Source: Nilaparvata lugens
Taxonomy: Eukaryota > Arthropoda > Insecta > Hemiptera > Delphacidae
Direction of reading: 5' to 3'
DNA: 64,000 nt
NCBI RefSeq assembly: GCF_014356525.2
Contig: NC_052505.1
Span: forward strand, 6,485,171-6,549,170
The notes under the pieces were generated by a model. It did not search any database. It had not been told where the DNA came from and worked only from the letters and a program-made list of their open reading frames with translations. The position numbers were made by a program, and so were the translations under genes. This document shows, one piece after another, positions 24,001 through 39,000 of the stretch (within the stretch, counting starts at the first letter, position 1; the number at the start of each line of letters is the position of its first letter).

Positions 24001-27000
24001 ATAATAGTCCGCGCATATCTGATTCTGCTCGGTCTAATCAACATGTCTATTCTGCCAGCACATGTAAAAGGATAGGGTTCAGAATGAGGATCGAAATACG
24101 GATATTTAATAGCGATATGAGTTGCATTTCACGGATAAGGATAGGACGTTGTCTATATAATTTGACAACAATTGGGAGCAATCCTATTGTGCGTTAGCTA
24201 CAGTGTAAATCGTGTAGGTGGATCGGAGCAAAGTTTTCTTAATACTGGAAAATAAAATGATTCTACAGCCTCAGGCCTGTAGGACTCTATTCTACGCTCA
24301 CCAACATGAATAAGAATCTTTTCAGCACAGCTCCAATACAATTTGCTCCATTAATGGGTTCACATTGACTGAAGTGTTTGTTCGACGTGTAATAAATTTT
24401 ACTAAAACAGACACTGAAGTTTGGTGAAGCTGTTGATATTGGCTGAGCCACTGCCATCTTTCGCCCAATTTCGTCACGTTTTCGTTCGGTTCGCCGCGTT
24501 TTTCGGAGTGCGATCGTTGATCAAGTGCTGCTCCAAGTTTGGATCGAGATCCAATCGGCGATTGTCGTGATCGAGTAATTTAGATATCATCTTCGTGCCA
24601 ACACCTGCAAGTACAAGTACTCCCTGATCATGGCCACTTGTTTTCAGAGTACCCATCTGTTTCAAATCGTATTCAAACTCTCAAAAACGTTTAATACATT
24701 TTTTATGACCAAGTCTTTTGAAAATGTGTTATTTCAACGTAATGAAATTCTCCTAAGTACAAACAAGCCTGATTTTTCACCAAGCTGAACATTACCTGAC
24801 TTCCATTTCAGTCTTTGGTTTCATCCGTTTTACACTCCGATCATTATCATCATCCTCATAAACATGCATGCGGACTCTCAGGGATCAAAAAATCAGGTCA
24901 ATTTCAATTAAGCATCAAGATTACAATCCATGTGTTCTGTTTGAGAAAATGTTGGTAGTTCCTCAAATCAATTCATCCACAGAAATTGTAATTCATTTAT
25001 ATCCTGAGTCACACATCAATTTGAGGGAGCAAGACTCTTCCAATCAAGAATAGTTTGCAGAAGCAAATGTATTTGAGTTGTATTGGTAGTATGGCAGTAA
25101 ATCTTGCATTCAAATAGAAGCCAAAGTTCATTAGTGAATGACTGTGACGGCTTGGGAGGGGCTGCGACGCTCTACAGATTGCTTTTAGCTGTTGGTCCAC
25201 TTACAGCGTCAGGTCTCACGACTCACAAGCGATCTTAATGCGATTTTAATCTTAAATTGAAACATTTAATAACATCCAAGAGCCAAGCTGGCAATTTGTC
25301 TGTACTCTCGACTACCCTACTGCCAACTCAATAGCTTCTAGGATTTATATAATAGCCAACTACCATGGACTGTCCTGAGCCAAGACACCCAAGTCCATAA
25401 ATCATCAGCACATTTGAATTTCTCATTAAACTCCAGCAGCAATTAATCCGCATCTTGATGAATTTGACTGGCAAGATTTATAGCTTAATTTGCAGTAGGC
25501 CGATTCCTATTTCTTGTTTCAAATAACTCTTTCCACCTGGCGAGAATAGTAAAGCTGCGTTTGCACCAAAGTTATAAACAAAATGTTTATTTCTTCGTCC
25601 TTATAGATTCTATTAGATTAAACATAACTTATCATGCACATGATGAACATAATTTGTCAAGTTCCGTTCAATCTAATAGAATCTATAAGGGCGGAAAAAT
25701 AAACATTTTGTTGAGAACTTTGGTGTAAACGCAGCTTGAGCATATCCAGCTACACTTTCATGATGTCTTCAAGATTATTGTACAATTTACGTCTGGAAAT
25801 TTTTTGAATTTTAATTTGGCACCTCTATTTCATCGAATAAATTGCAAAATATTGTCACACTCGCATGCAAAATATTCCTTAAAGTGTGCCTTGAGAACTT
25901 TCCAAAATTAGTATCAACGAATATTTATTAAGTGCATGTATTTTTCCAACTTGATGGATTAAAAATGTTTCATTTTTTATCATTGATCTTGATGATTCTA
26001 TCTCTTCAAAGTTGATAATGCACGTCTCAATCGCCTACGGTTCGAGCTTGAGTTGGGATTCATACTCAATAGAAAATAAGTTCTCTGAAGGAACTGAGTA
26101 AGTTATGAGCAGTTGGTTCACGGCAGGTAGAAATCAGACAGACCGGGCATAATAAATAAAGTTTGTTATTTTAGTTCGGCGTGAAAACAGTAGAGAGCGT
26201 GAGGTCATTTATCTCTGTGGCAGCGGCAGCCCAACACTTATTTACCGAGCCAAGAAAATTGCTACGAATCTTGTATTTGGGCTTAATTTCAGAGGTGAAC
26301 AATAAATCAGGGACGTCACGTTGTTCACGCTTTTCACGAGAACATTCTCGCATCTGAGGAGGGCAACTGACCATTAGAATAATTCATTGATAGCTAGACT
26401 GTGGTATGACCATTCAGGGTTGATGCATTATGATTCTTTTAAAAAGTGTAGCTTATTGCACTTCTAGTTTTTCCAAGAGGAAAAATGAGTTCCAGCTTTC
26501 ATTAGAAATGTCTAGCGGAAGTAATTTTGGAAATGTGTTGGAAGAATGCTTACGTATGGATGAAAATCTTGATTGTCTAATTGGTTAATTCAACGTAGAG
26601 TATTTCTGTTTTTCAAAAGACAACGAGAATGCATACTAATTTGTAGCTTCAACATATAGCCAGCAAGAAGTATCTCTGGCACTTTGAAAGTAATGGTAAT
26701 CAGGTGGTTTACTGTAATGGTGCAAGCATTCAACAAACAGCTTGAAGCGAGTGAAAACATGTGTAGGCGGCTAAATATATAGATAAAGTGGACAGTAGTT
26801 GGCGCTCCTTCCTCTCCGCTAATTGGCAATTACAATTACTCAAGACGCCTGCCTCCATCATTTCACCCAACTATATAGTATATGGGAGTGTGGTCATATA
26901 TTTAGTGGTTGGTTCGACGTAAGTGGAGCTTGGGCTTACAGGGTAATGCACAACGAACTCCCGCTGTTCGATAAATGATTGCTACCGTACTAAAATCGTT

Positions 27001-30000
27001 TTGTCACAGACCGCTCACTGATGTTTTGTCTCTTAAATAACAATTGTCACTCACACACAAGCCTTCGCCATAACTTTCCACACCAACTGGTGTCTGGCAA
27101 AAAATACACACGTCCAAGTTTGAAATACCACCAGGAATTGTTACAGTTTTGTAACCGACTTATTTATAACAATACATTTCCCAGCTGACTGTGTTACATG
27201 ACTCCTAGTAATGGCGACAATTATTGTTGCCTTTTGTAATTATTTAAGTCAATTTATCATGGTTGTTATGGCTTCAAGAGTTGCACCTGGACGTGTTTTA
27301 TTATTTGAGTGGTGTAGTGTGGGGAAAGCTTTCTTGTGACTAGAGAGAATTATGAGGGTGCGATGATAGTATGGCTATCGCAATCCCCAGCAGTTGAAAC
27401 AGATTAGATTGTAGCATTTCAGTATTTGTCCTGATAACGTATGAATTCATACTATAACTAAAACAAGAAATCTGTTGTTGAAGCTACGGCTGATTGAAAA
27501 TTCTTTTAAAAATATACAGAAAAATATCAATGATGCTCCCAATTAGAACTTGAACCCAATTGAACTTGTTAGGCAACTTAAATATTTTGTGAGCGTATTC
27601 GTTCATCAGTACAATAATAGGGATTTCATTATTTGAATTGACATACCTGAAAGCATATTTTGAAAATTATCACAAAGAAGAGTGCTCTGCTTTTCAACAG
27701 TCCATTGCTCATTGAATTTGATTGAAGTAATACGAATTGAAGCCTAGCGAATATAATGCAGCAAGGCTCAACGTTCATCTCAAATGAATGCAGCAACACT
27801 ATCAAATCAACAAAATTGTCTAGTTGTTCTCTTTTTATCATCATTATTGCGCGTGCTCTGTTTTATGTGTTTAAAATTAGTGAGTGTTGCCCGAGTGTGT
27901 AGGTAGATTGCATCCAAATTGCGAGCCGTAAATTAAAATCAATCTCCCTGAGTATGGAGGAGAGATGCGAGAATTTAGTGTACTGAGGAGGAGAGATGAA
28001 CAGTTTCTAGCCTGCAGGCCTCTCCAATTTTCCTCAGTTCAGTGCGACAATGAAGACTATAAGGCAGGGCAAAACTTATAATATTCTATAGTCTACCTGT
28101 ATATACTGCCGGCATATACATACCTGAGACTATTATTAAAATGATCGCGGACGAATTACTTTGATGCAGTCGAAATTGCACGGCTTCTGATGTCTATTTA
28201 CCGGTGGTAATTTTAGGACGTGGATTTATAATAATCTAGATTCGTGCGCTCGAAGGCAAGTCTCTACACATGAGAAAATTAATGTTATCGACGCTTTCCC
28301 TCCTCCTTCTTCTCTCTCTCCTCTTCTTCTTTTGTCAATAGTCCTTATTCTTCACCAATTAAACACACAGAAGCTTCCTTCTCCTTTTCCTCCTCATAAT
28401 ACTAGTTCTCTATTTTTTCTCCGCTTTTTGTTTTTGAATTTCAGATTTGATTTGTCGAAAATATCACGTGCACTTGCGAGAGAAGACTAATCAATCGATT
28501 TCCGCTTGCAATGCTTTTCGAGAGATTATCTCTACCTCCGTTTTAAGTACAACAACGATAGATAATAAAGAGGAAAACATGCCCGGTCTCGGCTACTGCC
28601 CTATAACCGGCGCCATTTTCGAAAATCGTCTCATCCCAATGTACCAATTAACGCCCGTAGAAGCAGATCTATAATAATATTTGAAGCGAAAAAAGAATAT
28701 GAGATAAGCCCCAAATGATACCCTGCGTGTGGCTTGAGTATAGGCCTAGCTACTTTTCCATACCTGCGTATACACGGCTTCTGAATAAATCGACGCCGGA
28801 TTAAACCGTGTTTCCTAACCGTATAAAAAATAATGGCTCTAATCTTTTTCTCCAACTTCTTATCATCTTCTCGTCTTCTTCACGCTCAACTAGTGATGAT
28901 TTTTATTATAGTTGAGGATATTAAAGGTGAGCGTGATCACAAACTGAAATTCTTCACGTACAACTGGTGTAAACTTATTTTTATCTAGGATTGAAATGCA
29001 ATATTCTTCATTCCTAGATCTTTATAAGAATCTGTGTTATGTTGTGATGTTGGATAACATTGGGATTCAATTTTTAAATCTAAATGGATTCTTTTTATAA
29101 AAGTTTCTATTCAAATTAAGATGGTCGAAGAGTAGAGAAATCCAATCTCATCATGACAGGATGTGTCGGACGAGTTTAATTATTATGAAAATAACAAAAA
29201 AGCCTCGTTCAAAAATATTTATAAAATCAACTCACCTTTTCCCAATGCAGATACTGTATAATAATAAAACCACTACTTGAGTATTATCAATGTCCCATCC
29301 AAATTTGGATGCTCAAAGAATTTTAGTACTTTATACCTGATAACCATTCCCTTCAGCTGCTATCTATATAAGAACTTCATATCGACCATAATGTTCAAAA
29401 TCTAAATTGAATAAAATTCTATTCTCTTTCAAGATTTCATACAAACTCATTTTCTTCTATTTTAAGGTAGCTACGATGTAGTGGAGCTGGTTATTTACTA
29501 TAATTCCCAACTGTATAACTTCCTACTCCTGATTATTTACTATAACCCCCAACCGTATAACTTCCTACTCCCGATTATTTACTATAATCTCCAACCGTAT
29601 AACTTCTCACTCCAGTAATACATTATTTAGGTTATGTGCGAGGCACTTTAATAAGTAGAACAAGTCAAACAGAAAATGATGGTTGTAGTGCAAATTGACC
29701 CGAAGCATCCTATGACAGGTTTCCAAGTACTTTCAAAATTTTAACAAGTAGCTTCCATGCAAATTACGCGAATAGTGGCGAGTCATAAATCAGCCCATCT
29801 CAGGCTGCCAGTTTGGCCTCTCCTATTAGCCATTGTAAAATGCCTGCAGATAAAGTCTTGTCGTCTGATTGAATGCCGCCGCTACACACCACATCTAATC
29901 TCCAAGCTTAATCAGCTTGTGTGAGATAGAATGCACATAGAGATGGGTAGATTGGTGTATGTTGAGGTTGAAGCGAGATAACATGCTAGATGAACGAAAA

Positions 30001-33000
30001 TATCAGCCGATAAAGTTGAGTGGTATCCGGTATTATGGGTGCAGTGCCTTGTCAAGGAGGGAGCATAGTCTATAAAAATTTCCAATTTAACCACCAGAAG
30101 AAGGATGATCAGCTGTAGAGAAAGAAAGAAGTGGATGGACCAAGTGGGAGAGAGAGCCAATAAGTACTGGAGGAGTAGTGTAATTTAATTTTGAAAATAG
30201 TAGACTACCACTCTCAAGGATACCTTGAGAGAAATATATAAGGCATACCTACATAAATTTGAATAAGATAGAGCCGAAATAACGGTGAGGCTTCTTGTGC
30301 CGGGCAAATTGCTTAGCACAGCACACATGCACAACAGCAGCACTCTCTACTTGATTTATTTATTGGCGGTCAACTCACTATTAGAACTTCCAACTGCAAA
30401 TTATTATTAGTGATGCAATGTATGTGAGTTGGCTACCATCAATTTCTGTTGTCGATCAATATTAAAATTGAGTAGCTAATTTTCGTGCATTTATCTTACT
30501 TGAAAGATTTGACTTTCAATGTAGGTTGAAATTGGTTTTTAGAGTTTAAGCAACCTTGAATTTGTTCGCAACGAGAAATATCGACCAATTATCTGTAATG
30601 ATACAGGATTATTGAAAAGATAATATGATTTACTATCTGTGACCACTTAGTTGTAAAATACGGTAAAACAATACTGTATTTCATTCATGGAAATAAAATT
30701 AGGCCTACACTTTTCATTCTTAAACTATCAATGAGAGCATTATTAGTTGATTGCATCAATCTCTTGATATTTCAGACATCAAGGAAATACATAATGAGAA
30801 AGATATCTACGGTATATTATATAGTTTTTCATATTCTATAGGAATTTCTTGTCTCTCTCCAAATATAAGAAAGTTAGCACTAACATGACTGATGACAATA
30901 TCATTCTTCTCACTCGTCATACAATCTTAAAACAGTATGGTTTATGAATGAATCTTGGGAATGGTATTAGCAATTTATCAGGAGTATTCTAACTATAGTG
31001 ATATTTTATTTCGCCCTAAAGTTGAAACTGATGCGGCTTTTAAAAAAAATCTTTATGGCCCACTAAAAAATAAAGTAAACTCGTTGTAGCGAATGACGCG
31101 ATAAATATTTTTACCTGTGATTGAATACTGCATACTATCTTGTTTCAACGAATATAATTGATTCAAAGTACACGTTTAGTTGGCACTGGAGTTGAAAAAG
31201 TTTTAACACTTTTTATTTAAGTTCTCAATAGGCGTAACAATGTTTCTCTTTTAAAGTTGTGTTACTTGATACACCTAGTGACTCTGTAGACTGTGAACCA
31301 ACCCCATCTGAGTTTTAATGATGGATGATTCCCTCTCGCTTCAACACTCAACACTTCAACTGACTTTCTCAGCACTCGGTAATATATCAGAAGCGTGCTT
31401 AGGCATAGGATAATAATTATCACTTTAGAAATAAAATGTCGTTTTACAGCTCTTACCATATTCGTTTTACGGCCACCCGACGAAGTACAGCCCTAATGAG
31501 TCTAATAACCGAGCGTTTGTTTTATTGCGATGATAAAATCTAATCCAATAAAAACGTACTTGTGAAGAAAAATCATCAGGGATACGTACAAGAGTTTATT
31601 TCTGTCTATGTACCGGCTGACCTATGTGAAGCACAGTTTTTTACGTTTTGCAATGAGAGAGACACCGTACATGTTTTATGTCCTAGGGTTTACGTGATAA
31701 AATAATTTCCAGTCTAATAGATCCATTGTGATTGTTCATCTTACTAAGCCCATGATGCAATGTACCAATCCTTGATAATTATAATTGTGAAGTACTGAAA
31801 TGGAGACTAAGAAAGTATGAATTAAGAGACAGTGAGTACCGATCACAGAGAGCTATGATATGTGAGAAACTGACATTGAATTTCTTCCACTTTGAGAGGC
31901 AATTTGAGTTGTTTAATAGTATCGAGATACATAAAACGTTGCTAAAAACATAAATATTGAAACAATAACCAATATTATAGAGTGTAATGAGATTTACACT
32001 TATATTTTAAGCTGAAGTAGAAAATATCGTACTTTGAAGCTTCTAGGAATACTTAATATTTTTCCTACAGTTACGTTGAAAAGTGGCCATTGCTGCACTG
32101 ATTACAGAACGCAAAGAATCACTTTTCCGCTCTAGTGCGAGAAAAATTTTTCTGCACTCCAGATTTGCAACATGGCAACGCAAAATACTTAGTAGGTTAT
32201 ATGGAGCAACAGTGCAGCAAAATCAAAATGAAGTTGGTAACAGTGACTGCTGTGGCTGCTATAGTGAGCAGAGGTGCAACGAAGCACAACGCGCTAATTA
32301 TTAAGTAGATATTATAACCAAGGACAACATTTTTATTCAATTTGACAATAAATTAAGGTTTTTATCAATAATAAAATTACACAGAAAAACATTTGATGCA
32401 TTTCAGGCAATTTTACCCATAATTACCCACTTTTCATATTCAATGGTAACTGTAGGAAAAACTTAATGTGAAATACGTGCGCAAAGTTCCTCTGCTGCAC
32501 TCAAGAAACCATTCCGCCCTCGCCTACGGCTCGGGCGTAAACGTTTCTTTCGGTGCAGCAAACTGTCACTTTGCGCACTAGTTGCACAAATAACTATTTC
32601 AGGTTCAAGTAAGTGATACCAGATCATAGATTTATTTAGTACTCTCCAGCTCTTCAGTGCAGTTGAAGATTTCTGTGACGTGGAACACCTTTAAGGGCTA
32701 GTTCGTTCTACCCAGATTTAGCGATTCACTTGTAATCTAGATAGAAGATCTTCGTCGGAAGATGAGCAGAACAGAATCGGATGCACATTGCAATCTTAAC
32801 TTGGAGCAGACGAGTCGCATATCAAATGGTTTACATCATTTTATTTCTTCTCTTTTTAGTTTCTTTTCTCTAGTCGTTCCTGAAACGTCAGCGCTGGTCG
32901 TTTACAGTTCATAGTTTACATTATGACGGCTGTAAACGCCTTGCCAGTCTACGTGACATACAAAAGTGCCGCGCGTTAATTCTCAACCGTGTAAATAGAT

Positions 33001-36000
33001 ATAGCTGTTGAAAAACATACACGAGATCCACCGATATATATGTATAAATTTTATGCTTTGAAAACTTCATACATTCCGAGTCAATGCTTCACCATCTCCG
33101 GCAATACATGAGCGCTATGTCTATATATTTAGGTATGCTTCTATATCTGTTGGCTAGATCTTTTCATCTCTTCCACTTGGACAATTTCTTTAAACAATTT
33201 ATCGTAGTCGTTCACAATTAAATGGCTCCACAGGTCGAGCGAAAAATTTATTCCAATTTGAAAAACTGGCTACGTCTGGGTTGTCCGTTATCGCGATTGA
33301 AACTATGTGTGCGTGAACGGTAATAAAATGTAATCGTTTCAAAGTAAATCCCATAAATTGGATTTGATCAACGAAGCGTCGGCGCGTCACTTGAAAGTTG
33401 ATCTCAACTTTGAAAAGTCTGAAATATGTGCTAAAACTGAGCTAACCGACAGCTATAGAAGTGATTAACTTCATAGACTTCATAGAAAGCACTTCACTAA
33501 TTCATGAATCTGAAGTGGATTTGACTTAGTATAGAGCATATTAAAAAAATTCCTTGCTAAATAAGTAATCCAGATTTCATATTAATTACAATAGTGTGAA
33601 AGATCTAATATCCATTTACATTTAGGGATAATAGTGAAGTAGGGGAGTAGAACTTCCATGGAAACAGTTCTTTACTTTTGTTCAACTGTAAACACCCTTG
33701 TAGAAGTTAACTGATGGTGAAGTCGAATTTTTCTACAATATTAATCTTTCAACATAATCAGACTCATTCATCGTAAGATATTATTTGAAGCTTATATTTA
33801 TCATCTTTTACGAAATGTTATTGAGCATCTTATGATCACGTACTTCGTATACATCATTAGTTTGAGGCGAATAGTTCACTTCACGACTGAAACTGAAAAT
33901 AATTAGTTTTTAACGACTAATTGATTTGAATACGACCTCCGTTCTACCTGAAGGCAGCTCATAGGTTAGAGAAGAGACACACCGATGTTATTAATTGATT
34001 ACAAACGGTAAATAAATTGAGTGGAAAGCTAAACTTCACTCTCCCTGAGGGAGATATGATGTATAGAAGGGGTGCTATCTGCTATGTAGGTAGGTTGGCT
34101 GTGGGCAGAGCCATCACTACAACTTGTAGATTATGGCTCCTTGATGATATTGGTGATGATGGCTTTTTCGTTTGAGTTTGCTGTACTCCATGTCAAGGGG
34201 TCAGCAGTAAAACATGTTGAGATTGTGTGTGCGTAGATCTTATCTTGGAGAATATTGTTTTATGAATTTATTGTGATTTATCAGTGAAGCAGTTAGGCTG
34301 AAATGGGAAATTAGGAATGATTAGTGGGCAGGGTGTTTATTTCAAGTGGGTAAATGAAGGAAAACTCAATTCTTGAACTGAACTAATTCAATGGTATATA
34401 GTATATATTAGAATTACCATCGCTACAATCTCATATCCTACATATAGTATATAATATTTTAATAGTATATATTGTTTGCGACCTTTTTTGCGTTGCCGAT
34501 ATGCTCCCTTATTCCAAAGTCTATCGCTATTTCATGTAACTGGAAACATATTAAGAATCTTTTGGAGTTTCGGAATATGTAGTTTTGGAATATGTAGTCT
34601 GGTGTAGCTCAATGTAGTTTTTAATGATTCAAATGTAAGTATGGAGCACAATGCACATACAAGATTCGATTCAGTATAAATATGGAAACTATAATAATTA
34701 TTCAAAAGATATGACATATTTAAAAAAATGGAGACAATTCAGTGTGCCCATTAATGATTAATAATAATAATTAAGCCTTACTAGTACAGTGTATTCAATC
34801 CAAATCTGTGCACACTATGGTTATCCTGCTTATCCGCTGTCAATAGAAGCTCTTCTCAATGTATCCATAGTTGAAATGATACCCAATGACCCAATAATTT
34901 CGCCCTGTGGAATAGGAAAGGTGGCAAAAAGTTAGGAAGAAGATACTGTTATCAAACCTGACTTCTACTTTACCGTTCCATTCACAAAGCAGCGTCTGTT
35001 ATGGTAGCAAACAAAAAGGATGAAGAAAAAGAAAATGTTAATTCGAACAAGATATTCTGGTTTCCAGTTCGCAGTTAGAATCCAGTTCTCGTAACGCACC
35101 TCATTCATAAAAGCTAGCAACAACTCACGGCCCTACAACTCCCTCAACTTTATTATAGTCTGATGATGAGGGGTTTCCTTTTCCTTTTTCTTGCTCACAT
35201 CCTTCTCATTACACTGAATCTCTTTCCTCCTCCCCCCCACCATATCTATGAAAATAATAATGATCATACCCAGAATTTATTCACCTTGCACCCTCCAATG
35301 TTGCCCTCTTACGATTTCACAAAGCGCCATAAATCACTCAAGCATCAGTAAATCACCGTCGTGAATAAGAAATCGAGCGCCTCTAATCACTTTAATTCTG
35401 AACATAAATCAAACGTCTCCAATTGCTGGTTGTTGCAACGATCTTCCGTAAATTGTTCCACTTGTAGGTGTTTTTTGTTGGTGTAATTGTACTTCGAACT
35501 GTGTTTAGACCTTTTTGTTTCGAAACTTTTGTACTCTCCTTATCATCATAATTTTAAACATACTATCCACACAAAACTTTATAATGGAGAAAAATTGGAT
35601 GGAAATCCATTATTAAATGAATAATCATGAATTTGATGTGGAGTATATTTTATATAATCTTATGAAAATTGAAAAACGTTTTTAGATGTAGAGATATCTT
35701 GATAATTCATATCTTGTATTTTTGCATGCTTTCAAATTTTTGGGAATCACACAAAATGGTAAGAGTTGATTATATTGAAATGAAATATTCAAAGATATTA
35801 TATAAAAAATGTTTTCTATTTGTTCAATTAGTTCAATCAATTAGTCTTATGTCTTTTGCTTTCATCTTTATGACTTCTCTTGAATCATCTTTGAAAGTAT
35901 TAATCATTGACTGATATTTAAATTCCAAGAAAGCATATTTAATTTCTAGAAAATTATCAGAAACATACTGACAGATATTCGCTAGGAAAATTGTACTAAC

Positions 36001-39000
36001 TACAATGCTTTCGATTCTGAGATTGTAATTGAAAAAAATGTATTCCTTAGAGAGATGTTTGTTGCAATAAGAATGATTTATATTAAAATAGCATTGAAAA
36101 TAATTATGTTAAGTTGATCCGTGAATAATCAGCATGAGAAATTTGATTCTTGACCTTTGAAAAACCATTGACTGATATTTAACATGCATGAGAAGCCACT
36201 TCGGAGCTTGCAACAGTGTAATGTTATTGTTTCAATATCAGAAAAATTTTGTTGTGAAGATAATTGATTGATTTACTATCACTTCACAAAATGAATTCTC
36301 GATTCGCTGAAGTATGGAAACGTGTAGTCTCCAACACGACTTTTCGCATTATCAATTTATTTTAAACTTCAATGCGAAATTTGTAATATAATCAATAAAA
36401 ATTTCAATTAGTTACGATACGCGAGTTCATTTGATGTTGGAGCTTGCATCAATAAATGAGCCCTGGCTGAGAGTGATAAGCGTGCATAATTCAATGTGAC
36501 TAAAATGGAAACTTGTTGGTTGAAAAGTTGATTTGGTCATCAGCGGCTGGCTACTTGCTATTCGAATCAATAATTAATTATTATTCAGCACGATAACATT
36601 AAGTTTTCAATTACCCTCATTTATCACCTACGTTTTCATGTTTGTTTTCACCTGTTTGATTGATCACTGGAACTGATGGATGAAGCACGAACTTGATTCC
36701 CTCAGTTTTTCAAATCCAATTTCTGGAAATATTCATTCAACTTTACAGACATAACTCATTTCATCGAAAATAATTACTAATAGTTAGTAGTATTGAAGAG
36801 TAAAAAATGTATTTCCAACTTTTCTGTTCACAGATACCAAAAACAGTGTGGGACTCGTTGGCGTAATAGAAGAGATCTCTCATAATGCCATTGCTGTCTA
36901 TTGGAATCCAATGGAGAGTCCTGCCAAGGTAATTATAAATATAACTTGAACTCACTACAAACATCTTGAAATTTTCATAGTATCAGGGTTCGTCAAGAAT
37001 CGCTAACATCGATAGATTATAACCTTCTCAATTTCAAATAATAAAAGTAGTTTGACCACGGCTATTCGATATCTTATAAATTGCTTGTATGGTTTAATAC
37101 AGCTCATTGTCCTCTGACAACAGTAAAAACTGTTCAAATAATGATTTTTTCAATTCACCCCTCTATTCGGTTATTGGGCGTGGAGAGGTGGCTGGGAGGC
37201 CTCGGTAATTAGTTACTGGCCACTCAAGTTGACGACTAACATTAATTAATATCGGACTGGCCGGCATTTATTAGTTGTAATGCAGTGATGGGGTGTGGGG
37301 CGGGGCTTTGCCCACGCGTAAATTTACTTTAGAGAAATAAATATTGCGATCAATCTTCTTGATCAGAGTCACTTCCGACAATGACAGGGAAAGATTACTC
37401 TTGAGTAATCAGTGTGCTTGCATATGACTAATTACTTTTCATGTTTTTTTTTCACGAAAACATACTCTACTTGATTGAATGATCCGACATTATAGGTACC
37501 TTGTCTTTCAAGAATGCAATAACTGTAAGCGAGCCTCTTAACCTTTCGTATTCTTCTAATGATCATTTCCTTCCCCACTAACTCAATCTATTCCTCTCTC
37601 TTTATCTTTTGCCTCCTCCATCATGAGCTGATCGATATGTATTTCCACAAACCATATTATTATTACCCTTAGATACCCCCATTAGTATCTCTCATTCGCC
37701 ATCTCTTCAACTTACTCCTCTCAATTCTCTCATTTCCATTCTCCACTGCCTTATCGATTTACCTATCCATCCATACCCCATTTCAATATTTTGTTCAATT
37801 CTCCTCTATGCCCCTTCAATTTATTTCTTATTTATTCTAATTTTTTATCTCTGTTGACTGCTTCGTCCTTGCTCGTATTTGTCTGACCTTTAATCTGGTA
37901 CTTACCAACTCCAATTCTCAACTTCCTCTTTTTTCGTCAATGATAAATTACAACTCCACCTTCGGCTTAAACAATCAATCTTTCTTTGCCACTCCCCATA
38001 TCACAACATCACTCCTTTCTTAATAATTATTACCTTCCTTGTTAAGGTTCAGAGTGATCATTTAATACTTTCATTATTATTCTACTTGCTCACACCGTAA
38101 TTTTTTCATTTTTTCACTGTCTAGACGTCCAGTAAACAGTATTCAGTATGTAATCCACAATAATCAAATGATACAACCAATATTGACAATAAATTTTTCT
38201 GGAATCATATCTGTAAGCAGCAACTGCTTGTTGGTTCGAGAGCTTGGGAGTTATTTTAAAATGTAGTTCACATTAGGAACGATTGTGAAATCCATTAGAA
38301 AACGTATTCTCTTGACATGACATTTTTGTTAGCCTCGAACAATTCTGAGTGAAATTGAGCTTGTCACCTGGAATATAACCCATGTTCAACACTTTTTCAG
38401 AACAGTTATAACTAGAGCATGCGTTTCAAGTTAATTTACTGTCGTCGTGAGAAAATGTGAAATGACTATTTTGTATTGGCTCACATAATTGTCACACTCA
38501 CAAAAATAGAAGGACAGTGATGTCGGTGCACGAAACAAAATGATGTCGTCAAGGTGATGCCCCAATTAGATTCTGAGCAATATCTGAAGGAATGTGGTAC
38601 ACATAAACTCTTGTTCCTGAAAGAAAACTAGATTTTTTTATTTAGGAAAGATTTATCAACCTGTAAAATTTCTATGGAGCTAAAGGAAATTGCCAATTAG
38701 AGAATATAAACAAAAAATTGAAGCTTTCCCAATTAGTGTAGATCGGTGGTCGTAAGTCTTCTAATTCAACGGATACTACTTGTGTAATCTTTATCCACAT
38801 AACACTACAATCGGCTATTTCTTTCGTGGATTTTTGTTCGTGTTTTCCTCCTATCACGTTAACACATAAATCGGAAGTATAAAAAAGTTATGAATTATTT
38901 ATCTATCCACTTTTGAGTGAAATTCATTGATTATAGAAAGGATAACGGGTGCGAATATTTTATGGAACTAGGACTAATTAGAAATCGTTCTTGTCAGTTT

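Larger units (their letters stand above)
21274..36833 (+). other. grh intron 3 of window (15,560 bp)
   Basis: This phase 1 intron is the largest in the window. It contains two near-identical dispersed elements (22899-23440 and 32056-32598), a foldback element at 25552-25737, a related small palindrome near 26025-26055 and a 3 x 42-bp minisatellite at 29489-29614. A pyrimidine-rich tract lies at 28290-28335. No nested gene is supported. Confidence 0.85.

Noticed and set aside
28447..28674. 75-codon + frame in intron 3
   Set aside because: Non-ATG start and no similarity to a known protein; overlapped by an equally open minus-strand frame.
38225..38260. GGTTCGA-like words as tRNA B boxes
   Set aside because: No matching A box or cloverleaf at suitable distance here or at similar words elsewhere.
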